DNA of 64,000 nucleotides, from assembly GCA_004519485.1 (NCBI GenBank), contig CP038108.1, forward strand, positions 248,001-312,000, given 5' to 3'. Origin of the DNA: Nannochloropsis oceanica. Taxonomy: Eukaryota > Sar > Eustigmatophyceae > Eustigmatales > Monodopsidaceae. The translations under genes and the position numbers were made by a program. A model generated the notes under the pieces. That model saw nothing but the letters and a program-made list of their open reading frames with translations, had not been told where the DNA came from and did no database searches. How positions within the stretch are numbered: position 1 is the stretch's first letter; each line of letters starts with the position of its first letter. Positions 1 through 10,717 of this stretch are shown piece by piece.

Positions 1-2035
1 CTCCTCCCTCACCACAGCACCAACCAATGACGCCATCGACAATGGTGCCGGCAGCAGCAGCAGCAAGCCTCTTAAAGCTATTCCCCGTCGTCTCATGGCA
101 ATGAAAAGTCTACGTTCACAATCCTCCCGCTACAGCGACGTCCGCGCTCAATTCCTGGAACGTATCACCAAGTACTTCTCTCTCCTCTTTCCCAGATGCG
201 TTCAACCCGAGAGCCGCCTGCTGTTATCTTCGAGAGGAGAAGGGCAAGGCGGGGGGGGAGGAAGTAGCGCAACGGCCGATTTGCTTTCTCCACAGAGGAT
301 GGAGAATTTGCAAAGATCGTTCCACATGCGTTTGCTTGAATATGAGTCGCTGGTGGAGGTGGTGGTGAAGATGCTACAGGACGTGACGACGGGCCCAGCC
401 TTGCTCGATGATATGTTACATGCTTACTCAGATGCGGGGAAATCTATGTTGTACAAACCCATGTTGAAGGCGTACTTTGTACAGCTCCATGCAAGGGTAT
501 TGGGGAATGGAGGGAGAGGGAGTGGTAGTAGTAGCAACAGCAGTCCGATGGGAGCGACTAGTAGTGGCGGAGGTGGAGGAAGAGAGGAGGCGATATCTCC
601 GCCGATAAACTGGTTGGGGATAACAGGTGCAGCGATGGCGTCGTTACCACGGGCGCACATTCATGACTTTGGAGCTCACGGTGCTATGGCTTTGCCTCCT
701 CCTTCATCATCTTCCCGAGAAGGACGAGGTGTAGGCATGGGAGGGACATGTCCGGTTTCCCCCCGCAATAATATTACCAGTAAGAACATCGCCTCCTACT
801 ATCAGCAGGAGACCTCTTTGTTGCAACAGGGTGGAAGTGGGAGTGTAGGGGGAGGAGGAGGAGGAGGGGGGGGGGCAATGCCCTTGTCCTTGGCAATTGG
901 CCTGGCACTGACACAGCTGGCGCCAATTGTGAAAAAAGAGCAGACATTTGTGACGGACTTGTTTAAGCTCAAGCCAAAAGAGAACGAGGAGGACCAACGG
1001 AAACTACAGAGTGTGCTAGAGGTGGAGTTTGATAAGCTGAGGGAGAAGCTGACGGAGCAGGCAGAAATGGCGACGGATGTGGACCCGTTTGAAGGGCTGG
1101 CGATTCTGGCGGTCATGACGCAGATATTCAGTCCACCCAATGGAAGCAGCAGCAGCTGTAATAGCAGCAGTAGTTGTGGTGAAAAAATAAGAATGGGCGC
1201 GGCGGCCCCTGCTTTTACGGGCTTGGTACCTGAGGACCACTTCATGTCATTGGTCTTGCTGTCGTTGCAACAGTCCTTGGCCACGAAATTCAATCATTTT
1301 ATTTCCGAGCAAGACGCTTGGCTCAGCCACCAGTCTCCGGACATCAAGCGCGCAGGCGTGCTGGCTCCATTTGCCAAATTTCCTGTCTTTGTGGACCGAC
1401 TTGCGTTGGCTGTGAGGGGGCATCCGATCGACGTAGCTAACGCGGCGTTGCAGAAACTGTCAGTAGCGCTCTTTGCCTGGTTAGAGCGGATCGCCCGTAA
1501 GGGAGACCCCAAATACGCCGATGTCGTGCGGTTAGAAAATTACTATTTCTTCGTCCAGACTATGAGTCCGCGCCAGCAACGGCTTGTGGGCTCGCAAGTC
1601 TTGACTCCGTACATCGATCAGGGGCAGGCATGTCACGAGGCGGCGGTACAGCGGTACGTGGCTTGGTCCTTGGAATACGAATTCCCGCAGGTCACAGCAT
1701 TTTTTATGCAGCTGGAGGAGCTGATTGTTAAAGTGGGTGCGGAGGACGTAAGCATTCACGTGCCCAAGGCGGCCTTGCTCAAGTTGATGCAAGAGCCCTG
1801 TTCACGCAAGGCAGTGGCCGAAGGGTTGGCGACAGTATTTCGACGGGTCCGCAAGCATATCAGCGACGACACCGGCTTATTCCTGCCTTTGTGGGATCGG
1901 ATCATCGCATTGCTCTCGCAGCGATTTGTTCGGTATGAAGAGATTGCCCTGCAGTGCTACGATGTCAGGTTAGAGCCGTCGGCCACCCTGATGCGGCAGC
2001 TCGCGCAGGAATGCCGGTCGCTGGGAGGGAAGTAA
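1..2035 (+). CDS. SEC3: Exocyst complex subunit SEC3/EXOC1, C-terminal part (5' end outside window)
   Basis: This is the C-terminal part of the exocyst subunit that helps tether secretory vesicles to the plasma membrane. The frame is open from base 2 through the first ATG (95), so the gene begins upstream of the window; 678 codons before the stop are visible. The N-proximal stretch (KSLRSQSSRYSDVRAQFLER) and the last ~170 residues (FFVQTMSPRQQ, AAVQRYVAWSLEYEFPQ, KAVAEGLATVFRRVRKHISD) follow the helical-bundle pattern of the Sec3 C-terminal family, including the final segment where the protein ends with a short tail after LAQEC. Gly- and Ser-rich inserts interrupt the helical core (about residues 40-50, 140-190 and 240-260 counted from the ATG at 95). 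No intron is needed. An AATAAA lies about 60 bases after the stop. The similarity is by pattern recall, not alignment; I am fairly sure of the family. Confidence 0.72.
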   Translation, partial: SSLTTAPTNDAIDNGAGSSSSKPLKAIPRRLMAMKSLRSQSSRYSDVRAQFLERITKYFSLLFPRCVQPESRLLLSSRGEGQGGGGGSSATADLLSPQRMENLQRSFHMRLLEYESLVEVVVKMLQDVTTGPALLDDMLHAYSDAGKSMLYKPMLKAYFVQLHARVLGNGGRGSGSSSNSSPMGATSSGGGGGREEAISPPINWLGITGAAMASLPRAHIHDFGAHGAMALPPPSSSSREGRGVGMGGTCPVSPRNNITSKNIASYYQQETSLLQQGGSGSVGGGGGGGGGAMPLSLAIGLALTQLAPIVKKEQTFVTDLFKLKPKENEEDQRKLQSVLEVEFDKLREKLTEQAEMATDVDPFEGLAILAVMTQIFSPPNGSSSSCNSSSSCGEKIRMGAAAPAFTGLVPEDHFMSLVLLSLQQSLATKFNHFISEQDAWLSHQSPDIKRAGVLAPFAKFPVFVDRLALAVRGHPIDVANAALQKLSVALFAWLERIARKGDPKYADVVRLENYYFFVQTMSPRQQRLVGSQVLTPYIDQGQACHEAAVQRYVAWSLEYEFPQVTAFFMQLEELIVKVGAEDVSIHVPKAALLKLMQEPCSRKAVAEGLATVFRRVRKHISDDTGLFLPLWDRIIALLSQRFVRYEEIALQCYDVRLEPSATLMRQLAQECRSLGGK

Positions 2036-2521
2036 GGAGCACTAGAGGGGTTGGAAGGTTGAAGATCGAATGTACCACAATTGTACATACCAAATAAATA
2101 ACGATATGGCGATAGCATGGTGAGCAAGATCTTTGCTGTTCCTGCCTTGTTGCATTCTTAGAGCCTTCTTCGGTGCCGTCATGCGTGCATGGCGGCATTC
2201 AAGCCGTCCATCTTCGTCATCCACTCGCCAACGCAACGTTGAGCGGCTGGCTTTCCACTAGCACAACACACCCACAACACACGCATGCAGCTGTCTACCT
2301 CAAAAAAATCACAGCTAACGCAGCTGATAAGGTACTTGCATCGTCCTGGGAATTTTGCCTGAGGCGGCGCGGCTCGACATATATAGTACGAGCAGGGGCT
2401 CTTCGACCTCCTGACCCCGATCATCATCCCAACTCCATCTTATCCCACGCCGCCGCACAACACACAGGCCCGTCACGACTCATTACTCCGCGAGCCAGAC
2501 AGCGCAACTAAGATCATCATA
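2036..2521. promoter_or_regulatory. SEC3 3' flank and IleRS promoter region
   Basis: Intergenic, 486 bases. AATAAA at 2093-2098 could serve as the SEC3 polyadenylation signal. A TATA-like string (catatatag) at 2379-2386 lies about 140 bases before the IleRS start codon and could be its core promoter. Nothing else is recognisable. Confidence 0.3.
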
Positions 2522-5500
2522 ATGGCTGAGGTTGAGGCTAGCCACAACTTTGCACAGGCTGAGGAAGAGGTGCGTATTTGTAGGGGCGAGTCTTAGGGTG
2601 TGGTGAAGGTCTCTATCCGTGTTGCTCCCCATCCTTTTCCCTACTCGTCCTTCCTATCATGAAATTTTCACTTTTCTCTTCTCTTTATTCGGTTTAATAT
2701 CTTCTTTACAGATTTTAAAGCTGTGGGAGGAGCTTGGGGCCTTTGAACAATCTTTGAAGCTTAGCGAAGGTCGCCCCGAGTTCACTTTCTATGACGGCCC
2801 GCCATTTGCCACGGGGTTACCTCACTACGGTTTGTCGCTGTCGATTCTGTCCTTCGTTTTATCCATCCTATTCAAATTTTAGTCATTCATCACATGCTTA
2901 TCGAACAAACATTTTCACAGGGCACTTGCTGGCGGGAACGATCAAGGACACTGTCACTCGCTTTGCCCACCAGAAGGGGCATCACGTAGTGCGGCGTTTT
3001 GGCTGGGACTGCCACGGCTTACCCGTGGAATTTGAGATTGACCAGGAGTTGGGCATCAAGGATCGGGAGCAAGTATGTGAAATTAGGGATGTGGGGATCG
3101 GTATGTATGTAGTCATTTTCCCTCACCCTTCACCCCCCTACCCCCTCCCCCATCCCCACAAGGTGTTCGCCATGGGCATCGCTAAGTACAACCACCACTG
3201 CCGCTCCATTGTGACCCGCTATACGAAGGAGTGGGAACGCACTGTCACACGCATTGGGCGCTGGATTGACTTCAAGAATGACTACAAGACGCTTGGTACG
3301 CCTCCCTGCCTGCCCTCCCTCCAACTCCCCCCCCCCCTTCCAATTTTCACCTTCCCTTCCTCCCTCCCTCTTCCTAGACCCCTGGTTTATGGAGTCCGTG
3401 TGGTGGGTTTTCTCGGAGCTACACAAGAAGGGGCTCGTCTATCAAGGCTACAAGGTCATGCCCTTCTCCACGGCCTGCGGCACACCCCTGAGGTAAGCTC
3501 CCTCCATCCCTCCATCCCTCCATCCCTCCGTCCCTCCGTCCCTCCGTCCCTCCGTCTCTCCGTCCCTCCCTCCTTTCCTCCCTCCCTCCCTATATGCTTT
3601 CCCCTCAGACTGTGGCCCCATCCCACACACTATTATCTGCACTTTCCCCTTCGACCAGTTATAAATACCTCCTTGTCTCCCCACGTCCCACAGCAACTTC
3701 GAAGCTGGCCTGAACTACAAAGACGTGCAAGACCCGGCCGTCACTGTCTCCTTCCCCCTCCTTTCCGATCCCACCACCTCCCTCCTTGCCTGGACAACCA
3801 CCCCCTGGACACTCCCCTCCAACCTCGCTTTGTGCGTGAACCCCACCATGCTCTACGTCAAAATAAAGGATAAGAAAAGCGGGAAGCAGTACGTTCTGGC
3901 GGAGGCACGACTGGTGCAGCTTTACCCCAAACTTGCCTCGGCGAAAAAGGAGCCAACGGCAGAGCAGAAGGCGGAGTGGTATGAGATTGTGGGGGCACCG
4001 TTTCCTGGATCAGAGATGGAGGGTTGGAGGTACGCGCCTTTGTTTGATTATTTTGTGGCGTGGGACGAGGAGGGAAAGGCGGCGGGGAAGGAAGGAGGGA
4101 GGGATAGAGGCGCGTTTCGGGTGTTGGTTGACGGGTACGTGACGAGTGATAGCGGGACAGGAGTGGTGCACCAGGCGCCAGGATTCGGAGAGGATGACTA
4201 CCGGGTGTGTTTGGCACAGGGGGTGATTGCGAAGGGGACGAATGTACCGTGTCCGGTCGACAGCAATGGGAGGTTTACGGCGGAAGTGGTGGATTTTGGC
4301 GGGAAGCATGTGAAGGAGGCGGATGCGGAGATCTGTATGGCATTGAAAGGGAAGGGTCGGATGGTGGAGAAGGCGACCTACTCCCATTCCTACCCGTATT
4401 GCTGGAGGTCGGATACGCCCTTGATCTATAAAGCGGTACCGTCGTGGTTTGTCGCGGTGGGAACGGTAAAGGAAAAGTTGCTGCTGAACAACGAGAAGAC
4501 GTATTGGGTGCCGGCCTTTGTAAAGGAGCATCGCTTCCATAATTGGCTGGCGGATGCGAAGGATTGGGCAATAAGTAGGAACAGGTAGGGACCGAGGGAG
4601 GGAAGGAGGGAGGGAGGAAGAGGAAGAATTGAGAGCGGAAATGACTGGAATGTACCACAATTACTGACATTGTTCTCTTTCCCACGCCCTCTCGTCTCAC
4701 CCCCCTATTGCTCTTTCCAGATTTTGGGGCACGCCCATCCCTCTCTGGTGTTCGGATGACATGGAGGAGCAGGTTGCCATCGGGTCGATCGAGCAGCTGG
4801 AGACTTTATCGGGAGTGAAAGGTATTACCGACTTGCACCGAGAGAGCGTGGACGACATCACCATCCCTTCCTCCCGCGGCCCCTCATTTCCACCCTTGAG
4901 GCGAGTGGACGAGGTGTTCGACTGTTGGTTTGAAAGCGGGTCCATGCCGTACGCGCAAATGCATTACCCCTTTGAAAACAAGGAGAAGTTCGAGGCGAAT
5001 TTCCCCGCGGATTTCATTGCCGAGGGCCTGGACCAGACGCGGGGATGGTTTTACACGTTGATGGTCATAAGCACGTGTTTGTTTGATAAGCCACCCTTTC
5101 AGAATCTGATTGTGAATGGCCTGGTCCTGGCGAGTGACGGGAAAAAAATGAGCAAGCGACTGAAGAACTACCCGCCTCCTGATGATATTTTGAAAAAGTA
5201 CGGCGCAGATGCCCTGAGGCTGTACCTGATTTCATCGCCCGTGGTCCGGGCGGAACCTCTCCGGTTCAAAGAAGACGACGTGTTGGGGATGATCAAGCGG
5301 GTCTTCCTCCCTTGGATCAACGCCTTCCGCTTCTTCCAACAGGGCTTGGCCAGGTTGGAGATGGAGAAGGGTGTGAATTTCGTGCCGTCCCCTGAGCGGG
5401 CAAGGGCGAGCAACAACGTGATGGACGTTTGGATTCAAGCTTCACTGCAGGGGATGATCAAGTTCGTCCATGATGAGATGGCAGCATACCGGCTTTACAC

Positions 5501-7552
5501 CGTTACCCCGCGCTTGTTGCATTTCATTGAAGAGCTCACGAATTGGTAGGTACACTTCCCTCCCTCCTCCCCTGCCTCTTTTCCTTCTTCCGTTCATCTG
5601 TCCGTTGTGATTGATAAACAGCTTCATTCTGTCGAATACAGACCCCTCCGACACCCTTTTCCCTCCCCCTTCCCATTCCTATATGCTCTTCATTGAAATT
5701 TTTTCGACACGTCTACTCCCTCCCTTAATCCTTCTCTCTTCTCCCTCGGTTCAACTCCCTCCCTCCCCCTTTTACCCAAGGTATGTCCGCCTGAATCGCA
5801 CACGTCTCAAGGGCCAAGAAGGGGACGAGGAAGCATTCACCGGCCTCTCCACACTTTATGAAATCCTGCTCTCCATGACCGTGCTGATGGCACCATTCAC
5901 CCCCTTCCTCACCGAGTTCCTTTACCAGCACCTGCGAAAGCTCCACCCCAATTCCTCTTCATCCTCCTCCTCCCTTCCACCCGATGCGATTGGAAAAGCG
6001 GACAGCGTACATTACGTTATGCTGCCCATGTACGATGAGGCCCGGTTGAACCCGGCTTGTGAAGAGCGAATGGCCACGTTGCAGACAGTGATCGAGCTGG
6101 GGCGGATGGTCCGAGAGAGGAATAATATCAGTCTCAAGACGCCTGTTAAGGAGGTGATTGTCGTGTCCAAGGATCAAGGTATGTTGTGGTGCCTCCCCCT
6201 CCCTCCCTCCTCTCTTCCATCGCTTCCTTGTACTCTGTGAGCGGCATTGTGTTTTATTACCTCTTCCTTCCTCCCTCCCTCCTCCCTCCCTTCATCCCTC
6301 AACCCCTTCCCTCAGGCAAACTCTCTCACCTCGATGAGAGTGTGCGGGGCTACGCGTTACAAGAGCTGAACGTCTGGTCCGTCACCACCAGCGAAGATGT
6401 TGCGAAATGGAGCAATATTCACGTCGAACCGAACAACATGCTGCTGGGGAAGCGCTTGGGGAAAGATCGGGGGAAGGTGAGGGAAGGACGGAAGAGGAGA
6501 TGGAGAGGGTTGGCGCTTTCATCACGCACAGTCACTTCTCGATCGAGTCCTCACAATATCTCTCTCCCTCTCTCCCTCCCTCCCTCCCTGTCTCCTTCCC
6601 TCCCCAGGTCGCTGCTGCCATCGCCGCCCTCACTCCGGCGGAGATAGAGGCGTTCCAAACTAACGGCTCGCTGACCGTTGCCGGGTACGAGCTGAGCGGG
6701 GAAGAGCTGTTGCTCAAGAAGGAGTTTAAGGGAGATACCTCTATCTTCCAAGCTGAATCCAGTCAGGACGGCACACTGCTGGTGGTGCTGGACACGAGGC
6801 AGGATGAGCGGGTGCTGGCCCAGGCGACGGCGAGGGAGCTGGTGAATCGAGTGCAGAAACTGAGGAAAAGGGTCGGACTGAAGCTGACGGATGTGGTGGA
6901 GATATATTACGAGACAGCCGATAAGGGCATTCAGGAGGTGAGGACGAAAGGGGGAAGGAGGGGCAGAAAGATGGAGGAAGGAAGAGGTAGCCATGCACGG
7001 TTTGGTACTAATTGCCTCATCACAAGCTTCCTTTTTGCTATTGCTTTCGTTTCCGAACGACGGGCTCATCACATCTCTTCTCCTTCACTCCCCTCTTCCC
7101 CTCAGGCCCTCTCCAGCAACGCTGCCATGGTTCAAAGCACCCTTCGGGTCTTTCCCCTCCCCGCCTCCCTCCTCAAGCCTGCGCATGCCGTGGAGCTAGG
7201 CTCAGAGCAATGCACGATTAATGATGCCCCGGTGACTGTCTTTGTGACTCGACCCACCATCTCTCTATGTGAGGAGAGCATCTTGAAGGTGGTAGGAGGG
7301 AAGGAAAGCAAGGCTGCGGGCGTGTCGGGCTTTGTGGCTTCGATGGGTTATGAGAGACTGAAGGAGGCAGGGAAAGAAGGAGGGGAAATGGCGTTTGTGT
7401 TGGATGGGGAGGAAGTCAGGTTGTCGATGGGAGAACATTATTTCATGAGTGCGACGCATAAGGCACGGGCAAAGGCGCTGTTGCCGGAGCTGGCGGCCTT
7501 AGCGGTGACGGAGGGAGAGAGGGAGGAGGGAAATGGAGGGGAGAAGAAATAG
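2522..7552 (+). CDS. IARS: Cytosolic isoleucyl-tRNA synthetase, 11 exons
   Basis: Class I aminoacyl-tRNA synthetase that charges tRNA-Ile in the cytosol. Exons: 2522-2569, 2712-2829, 2921-3072, 3163-3295, 3378-3492, 3694-4584, 4721-5545, 5781-6178, 6316-6476, 6608-6937, 7106-7552. All joins are GT-AG and the total is 3,618 nt, giving 1,205 aa, normal for eukaryotic cytosolic IleRS. The HIGH motif appears as HYGH (about residues 53-56, split by intron 2) in the context [17 protein letters not shown] appears as KMSKR (about residue 627). The zinc- and editing-domain surroundings [24 protein letters not shown] and [11 protein letters not shown] are family-typical. The start follows Kozak-like ATAATGG. 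Introns are strongly CCCT-rich on the coding strand. A 65-base tandem duplication covers the stop codon and 3' flank. No plastid or mitochondrial presequence is seen, hence 'cytosolic'. Confidence 0.95.
3503..3598. repeat. CCCT/CCGT simple-sequence tract in IleRS intron 5
   Basis: Tetranucleotide array of CCCT-CCAT, CCCT-CCGT and CCCTCC units filling the first half of the intron between IleRS exons 5 and 6. It is pyrimidine-rich on the coding strand, like the other introns of this window. Confidence 0.85.
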
Positions 7553-7638
7553 AGGAATGTAGCGTAGGAAATACGGAGGGAGAGAGGGAGGAGGGAAATG
7601 GAGGGGAGAAGAAATAGAGGAAGGTAGCGTAGGAAATA
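7509..7638. repeat. 65-bp tandem duplication over the IleRS stop codon
   Basis: Two head-to-tail copies of 65 bases, 7509-7573 and 7574-7638. I see one difference between them (gaatgtagc against gaaggtagc). Copy 1 contains the last codons and the TAG stop of IleRS. Copy 2 is entirely 3' flank and repeats the same stop-codon context. Confidence 0.9.
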
Positions 7639-7859
7639 CGGGAGAGGGAAAATTGTCATTGACATGGGAAGGAGTCAGGACTCAACAGTAAGTGCGTGAG
7701 TGAAATGAGTGGAATGAGCGCGCGAGATAGGGACGGGAATTCCGCTACGGACAAGGAAGGAAAAGGAAAGAATAAGAAGAGTAAGAGGCATCATTAAATG
7801 AATGCTCCCGAACACTGACGTCCTGTACTGAATTTGTCTTAATTAGTTTATTAAATGTT
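7553..7859. other. Convergent intergenic gap between IleRS and TRMT2A
   Basis: 307 bases between two convergent genes. It holds the second copy of the 65-bp duplication and then purine-rich sequence becoming AT-rich near 7790-7860, where both 3' ends probably lie. No gene is seen. Confidence 0.5.
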
Positions 7860-10505
7860 CTATTCTCCCTCCTCCACCAGCGTCTTCGTCACAATCCCCT
7901 CCAACACGCCCTCTTCATCCGCCCCGCCTTCCCCGCCCTCCTTCTTGACGCCTTTATCCCCCTCTTCCTCCACTGCCTCTTCCTCTCCCCTCTCAAACAC
8001 CATAATCACTTCACAGTGCCTTGTGTGGGGGAACATGTCAACAGGTATTGCTTTGACGGGCCGAAATGACACCCCCTTCAATTTCTGAGAGGGTGGACCG
8101 CACAACGCCACGGCGTCACGAGGCAGGCTCTTGGTGGGATTACACGACACGTACACAAGCCGTTGGACCCGTGGACAGTTTCTCAACGCCCGGAGACAAT
8201 CCAAGTGGAGCCCATTTCGAGGAGGATCCACAATGGCAATCACACTACTACTACTACTACTGCTGCTGCTCGCAGTCATGATCTCACGCAAAGTGGCGCG
8301 AACCTCGGGAGAGAGCCCCGCAAGGCGTGCTTCATCTGCAGCTTTAGTGCTGGAGAGATGGGAGGAAGGCCGGTCCCGAAGCATACTAAGGAGGACATCT
8401 TCCGCCTTGGAGCAGATAAAGGCGGCGTTCTGAACCCCATTCCGTGATGCATTCACCCGCGCGTCTTCAACCGCTGATTCGCACATTTCGATGCCTAAGA
8501 CTAGGCTTTTTCTCTCCTGTTCCTCGAGTTGTTTTGTGGCACCCGAGGGATCGTCTTCACCGCTTATTCTGGCGATTATATTTTTCTCCTCCTCCCCCAC
8601 TCCCTCCACTACCACCTCCTCCTCCATCTTTTTCTCCTCCAGCTGCGTTGCCGCACAAATGCCAATGGTCCCTGTGCCGCAACACACGTCTAAAATCAAC
8701 TTCGGCCGCTCCTCTTCTTTCTCCCATTCTTCTTCATTCCTTCGACTTTCGTCAACCACTTTCTGATACAGCACCTCGGCCCCAGCGGTATTGACTTGGA
8801 AAAACGCGTGCGGGGAAATTCGAAATTTCAAACCCAGCAAGTCTTCCTCCATATATTTCAACCCCCACAGGTGAACCAGAGGGTCGTTAGCATTGGGGTT
8901 GCTCAAGCCCTCGTAAGGTCCGAGAAAGAGTGAGGTGATGCCTGTCCAGCAGGAGGGGGAGGACGAGGAGGAGGAAGAGGAGAAGGTGGTAGAGGTGGCA
9001 GGGGAAGGAAGAAGAGCACTAGCAGCAGCAGAAGCAGGATTCTTATCTATCGTTACGCTATCGCTGGTAGATGGAAGAGTGGCAAGTAGAGGAGCTCCAA
9101 CCACTTCTTCTTTTCCTTCTTCCCCTCCTGCATTCCTTCGCTCCTTCCCCCCCTCCAACAGAGGCCGAGTCCGTGCCGTCAGGTATTCGACCATTTCCCT
9201 CTGCTCCCTCATCCACGCCTCCTCTCCCTGCTTCTTGATTGCCGCACACACCCATACCAAGCACTGCCCCGTTCTCTGACTCCTCCTCACCGTAACGTAC
9301 CTCCATACCCCCTCATGCTTCTGCTGATCGTACACAGGCAGCGCCCCCGGACGCCTGACAAAGGCTTGCAGCGCCTTGGCCACTCTCAGTGTCACCGGGT
9401 CGAGCAACACACACCCTCCCTCCAACCCTCCGACGTGCATATTTCCGTCCCTGAATGTGCCCAAGCGGAAGCCAACCGTCGGTTGTCCCTCCACGTTTCG
9501 GCCCACAGTAAATTCGTTCTTATTTCTGTACCCCTCCACAGCAGGAGAAGGAGAAATAGGCTCCGTCACAAATACTTCCTTTGCGTATCTGTTTCCCCAT
9601 GCCCAATCAGGAGCACGGACATGCCGGGCAGCGTCGGAGGAGCCGCCTTCCCCTAGTTGGTGAGCGCGTTTTAGTTGCTTGTTTTTTTGTTCGTAGGACT
9701 TCTTGATTTCCCGAAACATCTTCCCCACACAGTCCAAGGCAATGTCCTTCTCCTTCTGCCGGAGCTGCTCAGCGTACGGCAAGCTCAAAAGCGGGGTCAC
9801 TACTTCGGCAAGCGTTTTGACGATCTCCACGTGCCCCTCGTCTTCATCTCCACCACTACCTCCTCCTCCTCCTCCTCCTCTTCCTCCATCTCCGTCTTCC
9901 GCACCCCCACCCCGGGCACGCTTTTCGCCTCGGTCGTCTCTTCCTCCCTCGTGCCCTACCCCACGCTTTGCCCCCCGCCGGTCTTGACCCTGCTTGTTGA
10001 ATATGCGCCGATCCTCGTCTACAGGCACCATCGTTCGCACTGCCCGTCCCTTAACGTTTACACCCACCAAATCTGCTGCGGCCTTGTCACGTTGCGCCAC
10101 GCTGTTAAAGCGGAGGATAGCAACGGTCGTGGACATGGGCCGTTTCAAGGACTCATACTCAATGTTGGCGTGCTTCATGATCTTGGTGACCTCCTTGGCA
10201 TTCATGAACTTTTGGAAGCCAGAGACCACGAGACGGAGTACCTCTTCTTGACCTGCGGCAGGAGTGGGGATGCTTGTGGTAGCGGAGACTGAGGCTTGGC
10301 TTTGAGGAGCAACACCAAGGGCCGCAGCAGAAGCCACATTAGTAGTATTAGCGTCGCTGGCACAGGCGCATGGAGTATTTTGAGCAGTGGTGGGACGGGA
10401 GGTGGGAGGGGCGGTGGTGGCTGGAGAGACTGCCGCACGCTCCACGGAAGCCGCAGATGTGTCGGCTGTGGCAAATTTGACGTCGTCCGCTTCCATTAAG
10501 TCCAT
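7860..10505 (-). CDS. TRMT2A: tRNA (uracil-5-)-methyltransferase, TRMT2A type (RRM + TrmA/RumA)
   Basis: SAM-dependent enzyme predicted to make 5-methyluridine in tRNA (m5U54 in the T loop). It is a single-exon gene of 881 aa. An RRM-like domain lies at about residues 88-165 (LRLVVSGFQKFMNAKEVTK ... VNVKGRAVRTMVP), as in animal TRMT2A, followed by a Gly/charged linker. The TrmA/RumA catalytic part runs from about 300 to 860: LILDVCCGTGTIGICAA (SAM motif I), IVDPPRNGLH, and YVSCNPTKSLPRD, which holds the catalytic cysteine. The final segment PVDMFPHTRHCEVIMVFER is family-typical. Poly-Ser and Glu-rich inserts inside the catalytic half (about 525-550, 620-640 and 770-780) enlarge the protein. 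Its start is only 212 bases from the divergent OMA1-like start, so the two probably share a promoter region. Confidence 0.9.
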   Translation of the reverse strand: MDLMEADDVKFATADTSAASVERAAVSPATTAPPTSRPTTAQNTPCACASDANTTNVASAAALGVAPQSQASVSATTSIPTPAAGQEEVLRLVVSGFQKFMNAKEVTKIMKHANIEYESLKRPMSTTVAILRFNSVAQRDKAAADLVGVNVKGRAVRTMVPVDEDRRIFNKQGQDRRGAKRGVGHEGGRDDRGEKRARGGGAEDGDGGRGGGGGGGSGGDEDEGHVEIVKTLAEVVTPLLSLPYAEQLRQKEKDIALDCVGKMFREIKKSYEQKNKQLKRAHQLGEGGSSDAARHVRAPDWAWGNRYAKEVFVTEPISPSPAVEGYRNKNEFTVGRNVEGQPTVGFRLGTFRDGNMHVGGLEGGCVLLDPVTLRVAKALQAFVRRPGALPVYDQQKHEGVWRYVTVRRSQRTGQCLVWVCAAIKKQGEEAWMREQREMVEYLTARTRPLLEGGKERRNAGGEEGKEEVVGAPLLATLPSTSDSVTIDKNPASAAASALLPSPATSTTFSSSSSSSSPSCWTGITSLFLGPYEGLSNPNANDPLVHLWGLKYMEEDLLGLKFRISPHAFFQVNTAGAEVLYQKVVDESRRNEEEWEKEEERPKLILDVCCGTGTIGICAATQLEEKKMEEEVVVEGVGEEEKNIIARISGEDDPSGATKQLEEQERKSLVLGIEMCESAVEDARVNASRNGVQNAAFICSKAEDVLLSMLRDRPSSHLSSTKAADEARLAGLSPEVRATLREIMTASSSSSSSSSVIAIVDPPRNGLHLDCLRALRNCPRVQRLVYVSCNPTKSLPRDAVALCGPPSQKLKGVSFRPVKAIPVDMFPHTRHCEVIMVFERGEEEAVEEEGDKGVKKEGGEGGADEEGVLEGIVTKTLVEEGE

Positions 10506-10717
10506 GGGTACATGTAGGGCGTAGATGAGGTGCCTAAAATAGTCAGTGTGGGGTTAATTTGCGGATTTTCAGTAGGTGGAGGGAGGGGAGGAGGTCTAGC
10601 TCTTCTTCGCTGCCTCTTCACACAACTGACAGACATGGTTCAAAACTGACAGTGAACTCACACAACCAACCACTCAAACCCACCGCACACGTCACAGGCA
10701 AGCCTGCCACTGCCACA
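10506..10717. promoter_or_regulatory. Short divergent promoter region, TRMT2A / OMA1
   Basis: 212 bases separate the two start codons, which read outward from it. It must hold both 5' UTRs and both core promoters. I see no clear TATA box. Confidence 0.35.
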
